A DNA stretch of 56,817 nt from Lachnospiraceae bacterium (GTDB lineage: Bacteria; Bacillota; Clostridia; Lachnospirales; Lachnospiraceae). The notes below the pieces were generated by a model. That model was not told where the DNA came from. It did not search any database and was given only the letters and a program-made list of their open reading frames with translations. A program made the position numbers and the translations under genes. This document shows positions 24,208-32,870 of the stretch, piece after piece. How positions within the stretch are numbered: position 1 is the first letter of the stretch; each line of letters starts with the position of its first letter. Location of the stretch: NCBI GenBank assembly GCA_017938285.1, contig JAGBBW010000102.1, positions 1 to 56,817 on the forward strand. The letters run 5' to 3'.

Positions 24208-27200
24208 ATGCCAAAACGCGAAGACATTAATAAAGTTCTTATCATTGGTTCCGGTCCTATCATTATCGGACAGGCATGTGAGTTTGACTACTCCGGTACA
24301 CAGGCTTGTAAAGCATTAAAGAGCCTTGGTTATGAAATCGTACTGGTAAACTCCAACCCGGCTACTATCATGACTGACCCGGAAACTGCGGATGTAACTT
24401 ATATCGAGCCACTGAATGTGGAAAGACTCGAACAGATCATCGCCAAAGAACGTCCGGATGCCCTGCTTCCAAACCTTGGCGGTCAGTCCGGCTTAAACCT
24501 TTGCTCCGAGTTGAATCAGGCAGGTATTCTTGATAAATATAATGTAAAGGTTATCGGTGTCCAGGTTGATGCCATCGAACGCGGAGAAGACCGTATCGAA
24601 TTCAAAAAAGCAATGAATGCCCTTGGTATCGAAATGGCAAGAAGTGAAGTTGCCTACACAGTAGAAGAAGCCCTTGCTATCGCTGATACTCTTGGCTACC
24701 CTGTAGTACTTCGTCCTGCTTACACCATGGGCGGTGCCGGCGGCGGCTTAGTTTACAACAAAGAAGAATTAAGCACTGTCTGTGCAAGAGGTTTACAGGC
24801 TTCCTTAGTTGGACAGGTTCTCGTGGAAGAATCCATCCTTGGCTGGGAAGAGTTAGAAGTTGAAGTTGTTCGTGACGCAGATAACAACATGATTACCGTC
24901 TGCTTCATTGAAAATATTGACCCACTGGGTGTTCATACCGGTGACTCCTTCTGTTCCGCTCCAATGCTTACCATTTCCAAGGAGTGCCAGGACAGATTAA
25001 AAGAACAGGCATTTAAGATCGTAGAATCTGTTGAGGTTATCGGTGGTACCAACGTACAGTTCGCACACGATCCTGTGTCCGACCGTATCATTGTTATCGA
25101 AATCAACCCTCGTACTTCCCGTTCCTCCGCATTAGCAAGTAAGGCAACCGGTTTCCCAATCGCCCTGGTTTCCGCACTGCTGGCAGCAGGTCTGACCTTA
25201 AAGGACATTCCATGCGGCAAGTACGGCACACTGGATAAATACGTTCCGGACGGCGATTATGTCGTAATCAAGTTCGCACGCTGGGCGTTCGAAAAGTTCA
25301 AGGGCGTGGAAGACAAGCTTGGTACCCAGATGCGCGCCGTTGGTGAAGTCATGAGTATCGGTAAGACCTACAAGGAAGCATTCCAGAAGGCTATCCGTTC
25401 CTTAGAAACCGGCCGTTATGGTCTTGGTTATGCCAAGAACTTCAACTCCTTAACCAAGGACGAATTATTAAAGCTTTTAATCACCCCTTCCAGCGAGCGT
25501 CATTTCATTATGTATGAAGCACTCAGAAAGGGTGCCACCGTTGATGAAATCTTCAACATTACCAAGGTAAAGCACTTCTTCATCAAGCAGATGCAGGAAT
25601 TAGTAGAAGAAGAAGAGGCTCTTGCCGCAAATAAGGGCAAACTTCCGGCAGATGACGCTTTGGTTGCTGCCAAGAAGAATGGTTTCTCCGACAAGTACTT
25701 AAGCCAGATTTTAGAGATTCCGGAGGCTGACATCCGTAACCGCCGTATCGAGCTTGGCTGTGAAGAAGCATGGGAAGGCGTACATGTAAGCGGCACCCAG
25801 GACAGAGAATACTACTACTCTACCTACAATGCCGAGGACAAGAGCACCGTAACAAACAATAAGAAGATTATGATTCTTGGCGGCGGTCCAAACCGTATCG
25901 GCCAGGGTATCGAATTTGACTACTGCTGCGTACATGCTTCCCTCGCCTTAAAGAAGATGGGCTTCGAAACCATTATTGTAAACTGTAATCCGGAAACCGT
26001 ATCCACCGACTACGATACTTCCGATAAGTTATACTTCGAGCCTCTCACACTGGAAGATGTATTAAGCATTTATAAGAAGGAACAGCCGCTTGGCGTTATC
26101 GCACAGTTCGGCGGTCAGACTCCACTGAATCTGGCAGCAGACTTAGAGAAGAACGGCGTCAAGATTCTCGGTACTTCCCCAGCCGTTATCGACCTGGCAG
26201 AAGACCGTGACTTATTCCGTGAAATGATGGATAAGTTAGAAATTCCTATGCCGGAATCCGGTATGGCTACTACTGTAGAGGAAGCGCTGGAAATCGCCCA
26301 CAAGATTGGCTACCCAACCATGGTTCGTCCGTCCTACGTACTTGGCGGCCGCGGCATGGAAGTAGTCTACGATGACGAAAGCATGATTAACTACATGAAT
26401 GCTGCTGTTGGTGTCACACCTGACCGTCCAATCCTCATCGACCGTTTCTTAAATCACGCACTGGAATGTGAAGCTGACGCTATCAGCGATGGTACCCACG
26501 CTTTCGTTCCTGCGGTTATGGAACATATCGAGCTTGCCGGCGTACACTCCGGTGACTCTGCCTGCATTCTTCCTTCCGTACATATCTCCGAAGAGAATGT
26601 GGCTACGATTAAGGAATACACAAGAAAGATTGCAGAAGAAATGCACGTTAAGGGCTTAATGAATATGCAGTATGCTATCGAAAACGGCAAGGTATATGTG
26701 CTGGAAGCAAATCCAAGAGCCTCCCGTACCGTACCTCTGGTTTCCAAGGTTTGTAACATCCGCATGGTGCCACTGGCAACAGAAATCATCACTTCTGAGC
26801 TGACCGGCAACCCATCCCCTGTTCCAGACTTAAAGGAACAGTACATTCCAAACTACGGTGTTAAGGAAGCTGTTTTCCCATTCAACATGTTCCCTGAGGT
26901 TGACCCAATCTTAGGTCCGGAAATGCGTTCCACCGGTGAAGTATTAGGTCTGTCTGCTTCCTATGGTGAAGCCTTCTACAAGGCACAGGAAGCAACCCAG
27001 TCCAAGCTTCCGTTAGAAGGAACGGTTCTCATCTCTGTGAACAGAAAGGATAAGGAAGAAGTAGTTGAGGTAGCAAGAAGCCTTGCCAATGACGGTTTTG
27101 AAGTACTGGCTACCGGTGGCACCTGTGACCTGTTAAATGCCAACGGAGTTCAGGCAACCAGAGTCAACAAGCTCTCTGAAGGCCGTCCGAACATCCTTGA

Positions 27201-27429
27201 CCTGGTTACCAACGGCAAGATTCAGCTGATTATTAACTCTCCGGTTGGTAAGGACAGTGTAAATGATGACAGCTATCTGCGTAAGGCAGCCATCAAAGCC
27301 AAGATTCCTTACATGACCACAGTTGCAGCAGCAAAAGCTACCGCAGATGGTATCCACTATCTGAAGAAACATGGCAGCAGTGAAGTAAAGTCCTTACAGG
27401 AACTGCACAGCGAAATTCATGACAAATAA
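24208..27429 (+). CDS. carB: Carbamoyl-phosphate synthase large subunit
   Basis: The 1073-residue protein starts MPKREDINKVLIIGSGPIIIGQACEFDYSGTQACKALKSLGYE, with GAGGAGG upstream. It has the full CarB layout: two homologous ATP-grasp halves (HPAYTMGG-type loop LRPAYTMGGAGGG near 180 and VRPSYVLGGRGM near 710), the oligomerisation domain between them, and the C-terminal MGS-like allosteric domain (VLATGGTCDLLNANGV, MTTVAAAKATADGIHYL). It makes carbamoyl phosphate from bicarbonate, ATP and ammonia for pyrimidine and arginine synthesis. The glutaminase subunit gene carA, usually immediately upstream, is absent; the neighbours are an LRR gene and a MarR regulator. The small subunit must be encoded elsewhere. 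Confidence 0.98.
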   Translation: MPKREDINKVLIIGSGPIIIGQACEFDYSGTQACKALKSLGYEIVLVNSNPATIMTDPETADVTYIEPLNVERLEQIIAKERPDALLPNLGGQSGLNLCSELNQAGILDKYNVKVIGVQVDAIERGEDRIEFKKAMNALGIEMARSEVAYTVEEALAIADTLGYPVVLRPAYTMGGAGGGLVYNKEELSTVCARGLQASLVGQVLVEESILGWEELEVEVVRDADNNMITVCFIENIDPLGVHTGDSFCSAPMLTISKECQDRLKEQAFKIVESVEVIGGTNVQFAHDPVSDRIIVIEINPRTSRSSALASKATGFPIALVSALLAAGLTLKDIPCGKYGTLDKYVPDGDYVVIKFARWAFEKFKGVEDKLGTQMRAVGEVMSIGKTYKEAFQKAIRSLETGRYGLGYAKNFNSLTKDELLKLLITPSSERHFIMYEALRKGATVDEIFNITKVKHFFIKQMQELVEEEEALAANKGKLPADDALVAAKKNGFSDKYLSQILEIPEADIRNRRIELGCEEAWEGVHVSGTQDREYYYSTYNAEDKSTVTNNKKIMILGGGPNRIGQGIEFDYCCVHASLALKKMGFETIIVNCNPETVSTDYDTSDKLYFEPLTLEDVLSIYKKEQPLGVIAQFGGQTPLNLAADLEKNGVKILGTSPAVIDLAEDRDLFREMMDKLEIPMPESGMATTVEEALEIAHKIGYPTMVRPSYVLGGRGMEVVYDDESMINYMNAAVGVTPDRPILIDRFLNHALECEADAISDGTHAFVPAVMEHIELAGVHSGDSACILPSVHISEENVATIKEYTRKIAEEMHVKGLMNMQYAIENGKVYVLEANPRASRTVPLVSKVCNIRMVPLATEIITSELTGNPSPVPDLKEQYIPNYGVKEAVFPFNMFPEVDPILGPEMRSTGEVLGLSASYGEAFYKAQEATQSKLPLEGTVLISVNRKDKEEVVEVARSLANDGFEVLATGGTCDLLNANGVQATRVNKLSEGRPNILDLVTNGKIQLIINSPVGKDSVNDDSYLRKAAIKAKIPYMTTVAAAKATADGIHYLKKHGSSEVKSLQELHSEIHDK

Positions 27430-27454
27430 GAACCGGGAGATCCCGTTCTGATAT

Positions 27455-27522
27455 AAAACTCTCCATTGCCTAAAAACAATCTATCCATAACTGCTTTGTT
27501 TTTAAGACAATGGGGAGTTTTT
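27455..27522 (+). terminator. carB terminator
   Basis: A long stem, AAAACTCTCCATTG / CAATGGGGAGTTTT with inner AAAACA/TGTTTT pairing, is followed by a T-run. It ends 6 bp before the -35 of the MarR promoter. Confidence 0.8.
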
Positions 27523-27527
27523 CTTAC

Positions 27528-27586
27528 TTGACTTTTCTCTTCTGCTGTGCTACGATAAAGCAAACTTTAGTTCATACTATGAACTA
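27528..27586 (+). promoter_or_regulatory. Promoter and operator of the MarR-family gene
   Basis: TTGACT (27528-27533) and TACGAT (27551-27556) have a 17-bp spacer. Just downstream lies a perfect inverted repeat, TAGTTCATA-C-TATGAACTA (27568-27586), at the expected start of transcription, well placed for autorepression. Confidence 0.8.
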
Positions 27587-27604
27587 TTATAGGAGGTAAT
27601 GACA

Positions 27605-28081
27605 TTGCAGCTAAATGAAATACTGTTAGGTGCATGGCTCAGATTATCGACTTCTATTAACAACAACCGTGTCGTGTCAGAAATTTCTTACAATGAATCC
27701 CTGATTTGTAATATTCTTTACCGGAATATGATTCAGAATCCAGGACAGGATCTTACTGCCACAGACCTATGCTCTGAGACAAAAATACTGAAGTCACAAA
27801 TGAACCGCATCCTGACCCAATTAGAAAATAAAAACCTGATTACAAGAGTGCGCTCCGAAGACGATCATAGAAAGCTGTTTGTCCGGCTGAACTCAGATGC
27901 TTCCAATGCCTATTTAATGCAGCATAAAAAAATTCTGGCCCTTCTGGACGCCATTATCAGTAAAATCGGTGAAGCCAGAACTCTGGAAACCATTCGTTCC
28001 CTGAATGAAATTTCCGGTGTAGCTGAAGAATTTATGCGGCTGAATCAGCAGCCTCCGGAGGATAGCACGAATTTGCAGTAG
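27605..28081 (+). CDS. MarR family transcriptional regulator
   Basis: The 158-residue regulator has a winged helix of the MarR type: TATDLCSETKILKSQMNRILTQLENKNLITRVRSEDDHRKLFVRL, including the D-x-R wing (EDDHRK). TTG at 27605 is preferred as start, because AGGAGG is 8 nt away; an ATG 6 nt earlier would be only 2 nt from the Shine-Dalgarno. The last ten or so residues (PPEDSTNLQ) and the stop are encoded by the hairpin repeat at 28063-28141, so the native C-terminus has been replaced by repeat sequence. It probably autoregulates; the downstream aminotransferase has its own promoter. Confidence 0.88.
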   Translation: MQLNEILLGAWLRLSTSINNNRVVSEISYNESLICNILYRNMIQNPGQDLTATDLCSETKILKSQMNRILTQLENKNLITRVRSEDDHRKLFVRLNSDASNAYLMQHKKILALLDAIISKIGEARTLETIRSLNEISGVAEEFMRLNQQPPEDSTNLQ

Positions 28082-28141
28082 AATTTGCAGCTTCGCTGCG
28101 CAAATTCGGCGGGAGAAACGCTTTCATCAGCGTTTCCCTTA
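28063..28141. repeat. AAACGCT hairpin repeat, copy D
   Basis: From CCTCCGGAGGATAGCACGAA through GCAGCTTCGCTGCGCAAATT to AACGCTTTCATCAGCGTTTC it matches 15467-15556 with only a few differences. It contains two hairpins (GCAGC-TTC-GCTGC and AAACGCT...AGCGTTT) and overlaps the 3' end of the MarR gene. Confidence 0.85.
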
Positions 28142-28166
28142 GAATACACAGACTACCTGGTACGGC

Positions 28167-28195
28167 TTGACAGAACAGGTATTTTGCTCTATTAT
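28167..28195 (+). promoter_or_regulatory. Aminotransferase promoter
   Basis: TTGACA (28167-28172) and TATTAT (28190-28195) are 17 bp apart, 42 bp before the start codon. Confidence 0.7.
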
Positions 28196-28236
28196 TACAC
28201 TAACGTAATAAATTTTTGCACGAATGGAGGATTCTT

Positions 28237-29427
28237 ATGTTAAATGAAAGAATGGTCGCTCTCGGTACCCAGCGTTCTGTGATCCGTGAGCTGTTTGAAT
28301 TTGGTAAGATCCGCGCTGCTGAAGTTGGCGCAGAAAATATTTTTGACTTTTCCATTGGAAACCCAAGTGTGGCAGCTCCTGACTGCGTGAACGAAACTGC
28401 CATGCGATTAATTAAAGAGCTTGACCCGGTTGTACTTCACGGTTATACCAGTGCCCAGGGCGACGCCGGAGTACGCTCCCTGATTGCTGATTCTTTGAAT
28501 GCCCGCTTTGATATGAAGCTGCGGCCAGAAAACCTGTACATTACAGTAGGTGCTGCTGCTGCTCTCTGCTGCTGCCTGAACGGTATCTGCACTCCCGGGG
28601 CTTCTGACGAGGTTATTGTATTTGCTCCTTACTTCCCGGAATACAAAGTATTCATTGAAGGTGCCGGTGCAAAAATGACACTGATTCCTGCGGATATTGA
28701 AGCGTTCCAGATTGACTTTGCTGCTTTTGAAGCTTCCATCAACGAACATACCATGGCAGTTATTGTTAATTCCCCAAACAACCCATGTGGTGCAGTCTAC
28801 TCAGAAGAAACCGTAAAGAAACTGGCTGCCGTACTGGAAGCAGCTTCCGCAAAATACGGTCACCCAATTTACTTAATTTCCGATGAACCTTATCGTGAAA
28901 TCGTTTTTGGCGGTGTGGTAGTTCCATTCCTGCCAAAGTATTATAAGAACACTCTGGTCTGCTATTCCTGGTCCAAGTCCCTCTCCCTGCCGGGTGAGCG
29001 TCTGGGTTATGTACTGGTGCCGGATTCTGTCGAAAACCAGTCTCTCGTTTATGCGGCTGTTGCCGGTGCGGGACGTTCTCTCGGCTATGTCAATGCACCA
29101 AGCCTCTTCCAGAGAGTCTGTGCAGAATGCGCAGGAGAAACTGCGGACATTACCATTTATGAAACAAACAAGAACCTCCTGACCAAGGGACTCCGGGATT
29201 TAGGTTACCATGTAGTAGAGCCACAGGGCACCTTTTACTTATTCCCTAGAACACTGATTCCGGATGATATTGCATTCTGCGAAAAAGCAAAAGATTTTAA
29301 TCTGCTGATTGTACCTGGCACCGGATTTGGATGTCCGGGACATACACGTATTTCTTTCTGTGTACCAACAGAACGTGTGGAACGTTCCCTGGCAGCCTTT
29401 GAAAAACTGGCAAAATTCTATCAGTAA
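28237..29427 (+). CDS. PLP-dependent class I/II aminotransferase (AspB-like)
   Basis: The 396-residue enzyme has the fold-type I signatures: FDFSIGNPSVAAPD, YTSAQGDAGVRSLIAD, NSPNNPCGAVYSEE, SDEPYREIVF and the Schiff-base lysine in CYSWSKSLSLPGERLGYV, then the substrate-carboxylate Arg in HTRISFC. It is closest to aspartate-type aminotransferases of the AspB group, but substrate specificity is not secure. TGGAGG lies 6 nt before the ATG. It has its own promoter and a strong terminator, so it is transcribed alone. Confidence 0.93.
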   Translation: MLNERMVALGTQRSVIRELFEFGKIRAAEVGAENIFDFSIGNPSVAAPDCVNETAMRLIKELDPVVLHGYTSAQGDAGVRSLIADSLNARFDMKLRPENLYITVGAAAALCCCLNGICTPGASDEVIVFAPYFPEYKVFIEGAGAKMTLIPADIEAFQIDFAAFEASINEHTMAVIVNSPNNPCGAVYSEETVKKLAAVLEAASAKYGHPIYLISDEPYREIVFGGVVVPFLPKYYKNTLVCYSWSKSLSLPGERLGYVLVPDSVENQSLVYAAVAGAGRSLGYVNAPSLFQRVCAECAGETADITIYETNKNLLTKGLRDLGYHVVEPQGTFYLFPRTLIPDDIAFCEKAKDFNLLIVPGTGFGCPGHTRISFCVPTERVERSLAAFEKLAKFYQ

Positions 29428-29462
29428 TACCTGTGCTGATACAACATTCTTACCTTATATGT

Positions 29463-29500
29463 CATTGGGCTGCAGCAAACAATATTGCTGCAGCCCATGA
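29463..29500. terminator. Bidirectional terminator
   Basis: The stem ATTGGGCTGCAGCAA / TTGCTGCAGCCCAT is followed by TTATATTTTTATTTTT. It lies between converging genes. Confidence 0.88.
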
Positions 29501-29534
29501 TTATATTTTTATTTTTATTTTCATTTTCCATCTT

Positions 29535-30917
29535 CTATTTGGTAAACATATCACCAAACGTACTATATAATCCCAGAAGGAAAATCACCACCAGTACCAC
29601 CGGCAGTACAAAGGTCATATAACCCCGCATCCAGTTTGCCACCTTCAACCCCTTTCCTTCGTTGGCTTCTTTCATAAACTTCTTCCAACCCCAGCCATAC
29701 CGGGTCGTACAGAACAAAACAAAAATTAAGGAGCCAAGGGGAAGAATCAGGTTGCTTACCACAAAATCTTCCAGATCCATTACATTACTTCCTGAACCGA
29801 GCGGTTCAAAGGATTTAAATACATTGAATCCCAATACACATGGAATGGACAAAAGAAACAGTGCAATACCGTTGATGAAGCATGCTTTTTTTCTTCCCCA
29901 GCCAAATAAATCAATTGTACAGGAAACCAGATTCTCAAATACTGCCAGCACCGTCGAAAGTGCTGCAAAAGACATGAAAATAAAGAACAGGCTGCCCCAT
30001 ACCCTTCCCAGCGGAAGGTTGTTAAATATATTTGGCAATGTAATGAATATCAGACTTTTTCCACTGTCCACCTGTACTCCATAAGCCATGCATGCCGGGA
30101 AAATAATCAGTCCCGAAGCAAATGCCACAAAAGTATCCAGCACCGCTACATGGATGGCTTCCCCCATAAGAGCACGTTCTTTACCGATATAGCTTCCGAA
30201 TATAGCCATACTTCCCATCCCAATGCTCAGTGTAAAAAATGCCTGGTTCATCGCTCCAACAATAATATTTCCAATACCGACTTCTTTCATACGTGCTATA
30301 TCCGGTAACAGATAAAAACGCAGACCTTCGCTGCTGCCCTCCAGGGTCACACTGTTTATGGAAAGCACCACCATAATGCCAAGCAGCAGCAACATCATCC
30401 ATTTCGTGATACGTTCCAGTCCCTTCTCTACACCGATGGAACAGACCGTCACTGCAAGTACAATGGCAATTCCCGTATAAAGCAGCAACGTCACCGGTTC
30501 TGCCAGCATTTCCTCATACGCTGCCTTAATCCCTGTACTATCCAGTCCATCAAAAACTCCAGTGGCAGTATCCACAAAATATTGCAGCAGCCAGCCTGCC
30601 ACACTGGTATAAAACATCAATAACAGATAATTTCCCAGCAGGGAAACATACCCATGCATATGCCACTTACTCCCCTGTGGCTCCAATTCCTGATAGAGCT
30701 TCACCGGGCTTTTCTGACTGGCACGCCCAACAGCAAACTCCATGGTAAGCACCGGAACCCCCAGTACAATAAGAAAAAAAGCATAAATCAGTACAAAGGC
30801 ACCTCCACCGTACTGTCCTGTCATATACGGAAACTTCCATACATTACCAATCCCTATTGCACAGCCTGCACTAAGTAAAATGAAACCAAGACGGCTTCCT
30901 AACCGTTCTCTCTGCAT
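29535..30917 (-). CDS. Sodium-dependent transporter, NSS (SNF) family
   Basis: The 460-residue protein begins with the NSS signature GSRLGFILLSAGCAIGIGNVWKFPYMTGQYGGGAFVLIY, whose unwound TM1 residues form the Na+ and substrate sites. About 11-12 helices follow, with the TM6 motif FTLSIGMGSMAIFGSY and TM8 FAALSTVLAVFENLV. Bacterial relatives (LeuT, TnaT, MhsT) take up amino acids with Na+. The exact amino acid is unknown. It is monocistronic and convergent with the aminotransferase. Confidence 0.95.
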   Translation of the reverse strand: MQRERLGSRLGFILLSAGCAIGIGNVWKFPYMTGQYGGGAFVLIYAFFLIVLGVPVLTMEFAVGRASQKSPVKLYQELEPQGSKWHMHGYVSLLGNYLLLMFYTSVAGWLLQYFVDTATGVFDGLDSTGIKAAYEEMLAEPVTLLLYTGIAIVLAVTVCSIGVEKGLERITKWMMLLLLGIMVVLSINSVTLEGSSEGLRFYLLPDIARMKEVGIGNIIVGAMNQAFFTLSIGMGSMAIFGSYIGKERALMGEAIHVAVLDTFVAFASGLIIFPACMAYGVQVDSGKSLIFITLPNIFNNLPLGRVWGSLFFIFMSFAALSTVLAVFENLVSCTIDLFGWGRKKACFINGIALFLLSIPCVLGFNVFKSFEPLGSGSNVMDLEDFVVSNLILPLGSLIFVLFCTTRYGWGWKKFMKEANEGKGLKVANWMRGYMTFVLPVVLVVIFLLGLYSTFGDMFTK

Positions 30918-30985
30918 AATCTGTTATTCTCACTTTCCCACTCTGGTTCTATCATTTCCACTTCTTTTTTCTTTTATAGTATTCC

Positions 30986-31444
30986 CTATTTTTTATGAAG
31001 AAAATGCATTTTTCCTTCTTTCAGCTTCGGACTGCTTTTTGGACATTCTCCTGTATCTTCATGAAACAATGCCTGAATACCGCCAAGAAGCTCCCTGGCA
31101 CAATGCGGGCAGAATCGCCCATAACGGATGGCACAGCCACATTTTTCACAAGTAATGTAATATTTGGAATTTTCAATAATCTCCAGTCGTCCCTTTCTCA
31201 AAAACAAATCAATGATGTCTAAACTTACTCCGGTTTTCTCTGCAATCAGAAGCGCCGGAGAAGGACCGTTTAACTCAAGAAACTCCTTCACCTTTCCAAA
31301 ATCATCGTACACTTCTGTTTCACAGGAAGCACACTTATATTTTCCACTGCCAATATAAAATAACTTTCCATTACAGATTTTACAAGCAACCGGTCTGTTT
31401 GCCAGGAATACATTTTCTAACACTTTCTTATCTTTTTCTGTCAT
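30986..31444 (-). CDS. Double zinc-ribbon protein with central helical domain
   Basis: The 152-residue protein has an N-terminal zinc ribbon (CKICNGK...KCASCETEV), a central helical segment (FGKVKEFLELNGPSPALLIAEKTGVSLDIIDLFLRKGRLEI) that looks like a winged helix, and a C-terminal ribbon (CEKCGCAIRYGRFCPHCAREL). This matches the YvyF/TIGR03826 type of flagellar-region proteins. No flagellar genes are nearby, so the role is open. GGAGG lies 8 nt before the ATG at 31444; the ATG two codons earlier is too close to the Shine-Dalgarno. Confidence 0.8.
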   Translation of the reverse strand: MTEKDKKVLENVFLANRPVACKICNGKLFYIGSGKYKCASCETEVYDDFGKVKEFLELNGPSPALLIAEKTGVSLDIIDLFLRKGRLEIIENSKYYITCEKCGCAIRYGRFCPHCARELLGGIQALFHEDTGECPKSSPKLKEGKMHFLHKK

Positions 31445-31575
31445 AGGCATTCCCTCCTTCTGCATTCCACATGCCACTGTGTCTGTTACTATTATTTTAC
31501 AATGTTATGCATACGGATGCAATATGTCTTTTAGACCTATTGTTAGAACTTATCTTATTTAGAAGAAAAAAAATG

Positions 31576-31640
31576 TTGATTTCTTGTCCCACTTTTATTA
31601 TAATAGTCATATCTTTTTTTCCGGAGATACTTTTCTCCGG
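31576..31640 (+). promoter_or_regulatory. guaA promoter and leader hairpin
   Basis: TTGATT (31576-31581) and TATAAT (31599-31604) have a 17-bp spacer. The 85-nt leader carries the hairpin CCGGAG-N8-CTCCGG (31621-31640) followed by a T-rich run, a possible attenuator. No purine-riboswitch core was recognised. Confidence 0.65.
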
Positions 31641-31695
31641 TGTTTACATTTTTTAACATTTATGATTTTATGAAATGATGGAGGTTAAGGTTATC

Positions 31696-32679
31696 ATGGA
31701 TTCTAACAAACGACCGGAAACTATGGAACGTATCACCACACCTGAACTCGCTGCAAAGTTCATCGACGAGCAGGTTGCTGCTGTTCGCGAGCAGGTTGGC
31801 GACAAGAAAGTATTATTAGCACTGTCCGGAGGTGTAGACAGCTCTGTTGTTGCCGCACTCTTAATCAAGGCTATTGGCAAACAGTTAGTATGTGTACATG
31901 TAAATCACGGTTTAATGCGCAAGGGTGAAAGCGAAAGCGTTGTTGAGGTATTCCGTAACCAGTTAGATGCCAACCTTATTTATATTGACGCTACCGACCG
32001 TTTCCTGGATAAGTTAGTAGATGTAGAAGAACCGGAAACAAAGAGAAAAATCATCGGCGGCGAATTTGTTCGTGTATTCGAGGAAGAAGCACGCAAGTTA
32101 GAAGGCATCTCTTTCCTTGCACAGGGTACAATTTATCCTGACATTTTAGAGAGTGACGGTGTTAAGGCACACCATAACGTAGGCGGACTTCCTGAAGACA
32201 TGCAGTTTGAGGGCTTAGTTGAGCCTGTTAAGTTATTATATAAAGACGAGGTTCGTGTAGTCGGTAAGGCACTTGGTCTTCCGGTTGCCATGGTAGACCG
32301 TCAGCCATTCCCAGGTCCTGGTCTTGGCGTTCGTTGTACTGGTGCCATTACAAGAGACCGTCTGGCAGCTCTTCGTGAATCTGACGCCATCCTGCGTGAA
32401 GAGTTTGACAAAGCCGGTTTAACAGACAAGGTATGGCAGTTCTTCACCGTTGTTCCGGATTTCCGTTCCACCGGTGTAAGAAACGGCAAGCGTGTATTTG
32501 ACTGGCCGGTTATCATCCGCGCTGTCAATACGGTAGATGCCATGACTGCCACTGTTCCGGAAATTGACTATGATATTTTAAAGAAGATTACCATCCGTAT
32601 TTTAGCAGAAGTTCCAGGAGTATGCCGTGTATTATACGACCTCTCTCCAAAGGGACCAGCTACTATTGAGTGGGAATAA
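31696..32679 (+). CDS. guaA: GMP synthase, ATP-pyrophosphatase subunit only
   Basis: The 327-residue protein holds the ATP-PPase (SGGVDSS at 44-50) and C-terminal dimerisation domain of GMP synthetase (RQPFPGPGLGVRCTGAITRDRLAALRESDAIL, ending KGPATIEWE). It converts XMP to GMP. Bacterial GuaA is normally about 510-520 residues with an N-terminal class I glutaminase; here that domain is missing and the upstream 200 bp is non-coding, so this is a split-type (archaeal GuaAb-like arrangement) enzyme needing a separate GuaAa-like glutaminase or ammonia. AAGG lies 5 nt before ATG 31696. Gene and context are intact, so truncation by mutation is unlikely. Confidence 0.95.
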   Translation: MDSNKRPETMERITTPELAAKFIDEQVAAVREQVGDKKVLLALSGGVDSSVVAALLIKAIGKQLVCVHVNHGLMRKGESESVVEVFRNQLDANLIYIDATDRFLDKLVDVEEPETKRKIIGGEFVRVFEEEARKLEGISFLAQGTIYPDILESDGVKAHHNVGGLPEDMQFEGLVEPVKLLYKDEVRVVGKALGLPVAMVDRQPFPGPGLGVRCTGAITRDRLAALRESDAILREEFDKAGLTDKVWQFFTVVPDFRSTGVRNGKRVFDWPVIIRAVNTVDAMTATVPEIDYDILKKITIRILAEVPGVCRVLYDLSPKGPATIEWE

Positions 32680-32807
32680 TCGCGAAAACTGCGAGCCACA
32701 CAAGTCAAGTAGAACAAAGAGTTCTGCTTGCAGAACTCTCGCGCCGAGCGCGGTCGCTTGCGACAAACTTCATCTTCGCGCGAGTGCGCATCCTTGCGGA
32801 GCATTTT
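32680..32807. repeat. CG-rich structured block after guaA
   Basis: A non-coding stretch, rich in CpG unlike its surroundings, with nested hairpins: GAGTTCTG-cttg-CAGAACTC, GTCGC-tt-GCGAC, and several GCGCG/CGCGC partners. It looks like a structured RNA or a dispersed repeat. No coding frame or known RNA family is recognised. Confidence 0.45.
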
Positions 32808-32841
32808 TGTGATATAGGAAAGAGTACTTTCCTATATCACA
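32808..32841. other. Perfect 15-bp hairpin
   Basis: TGTGATATAGGAAAG and its exact complement flank a 4-nt loop. A T-run precedes it but no T-run follows on either strand, so it is not a standard terminator. Confidence 0.6.
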
Positions 32842-32844
32842 ATA

Positions 32845-32870
32845 AAAACGCGGGCAACAGCCCGCGTTTT
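32845..32870. terminator. Terminator shared by guaA and the MFS gene
   Basis: AAAACGCGGGC / GCCCGCGTTTT forms an 11-bp stem. On the minus strand it lies at the MFS stop codon and is followed by a T-run (TTTTTATTG); on the plus strand TTTT follows. Confidence 0.85.

Noticed and set aside
31500-31695. Purine riboswitch before guaA
   Set aside because: The conserved loop-loop and TATA core of purine riboswitches was not seen; only a 6-bp hairpin and a T-rich run were found.
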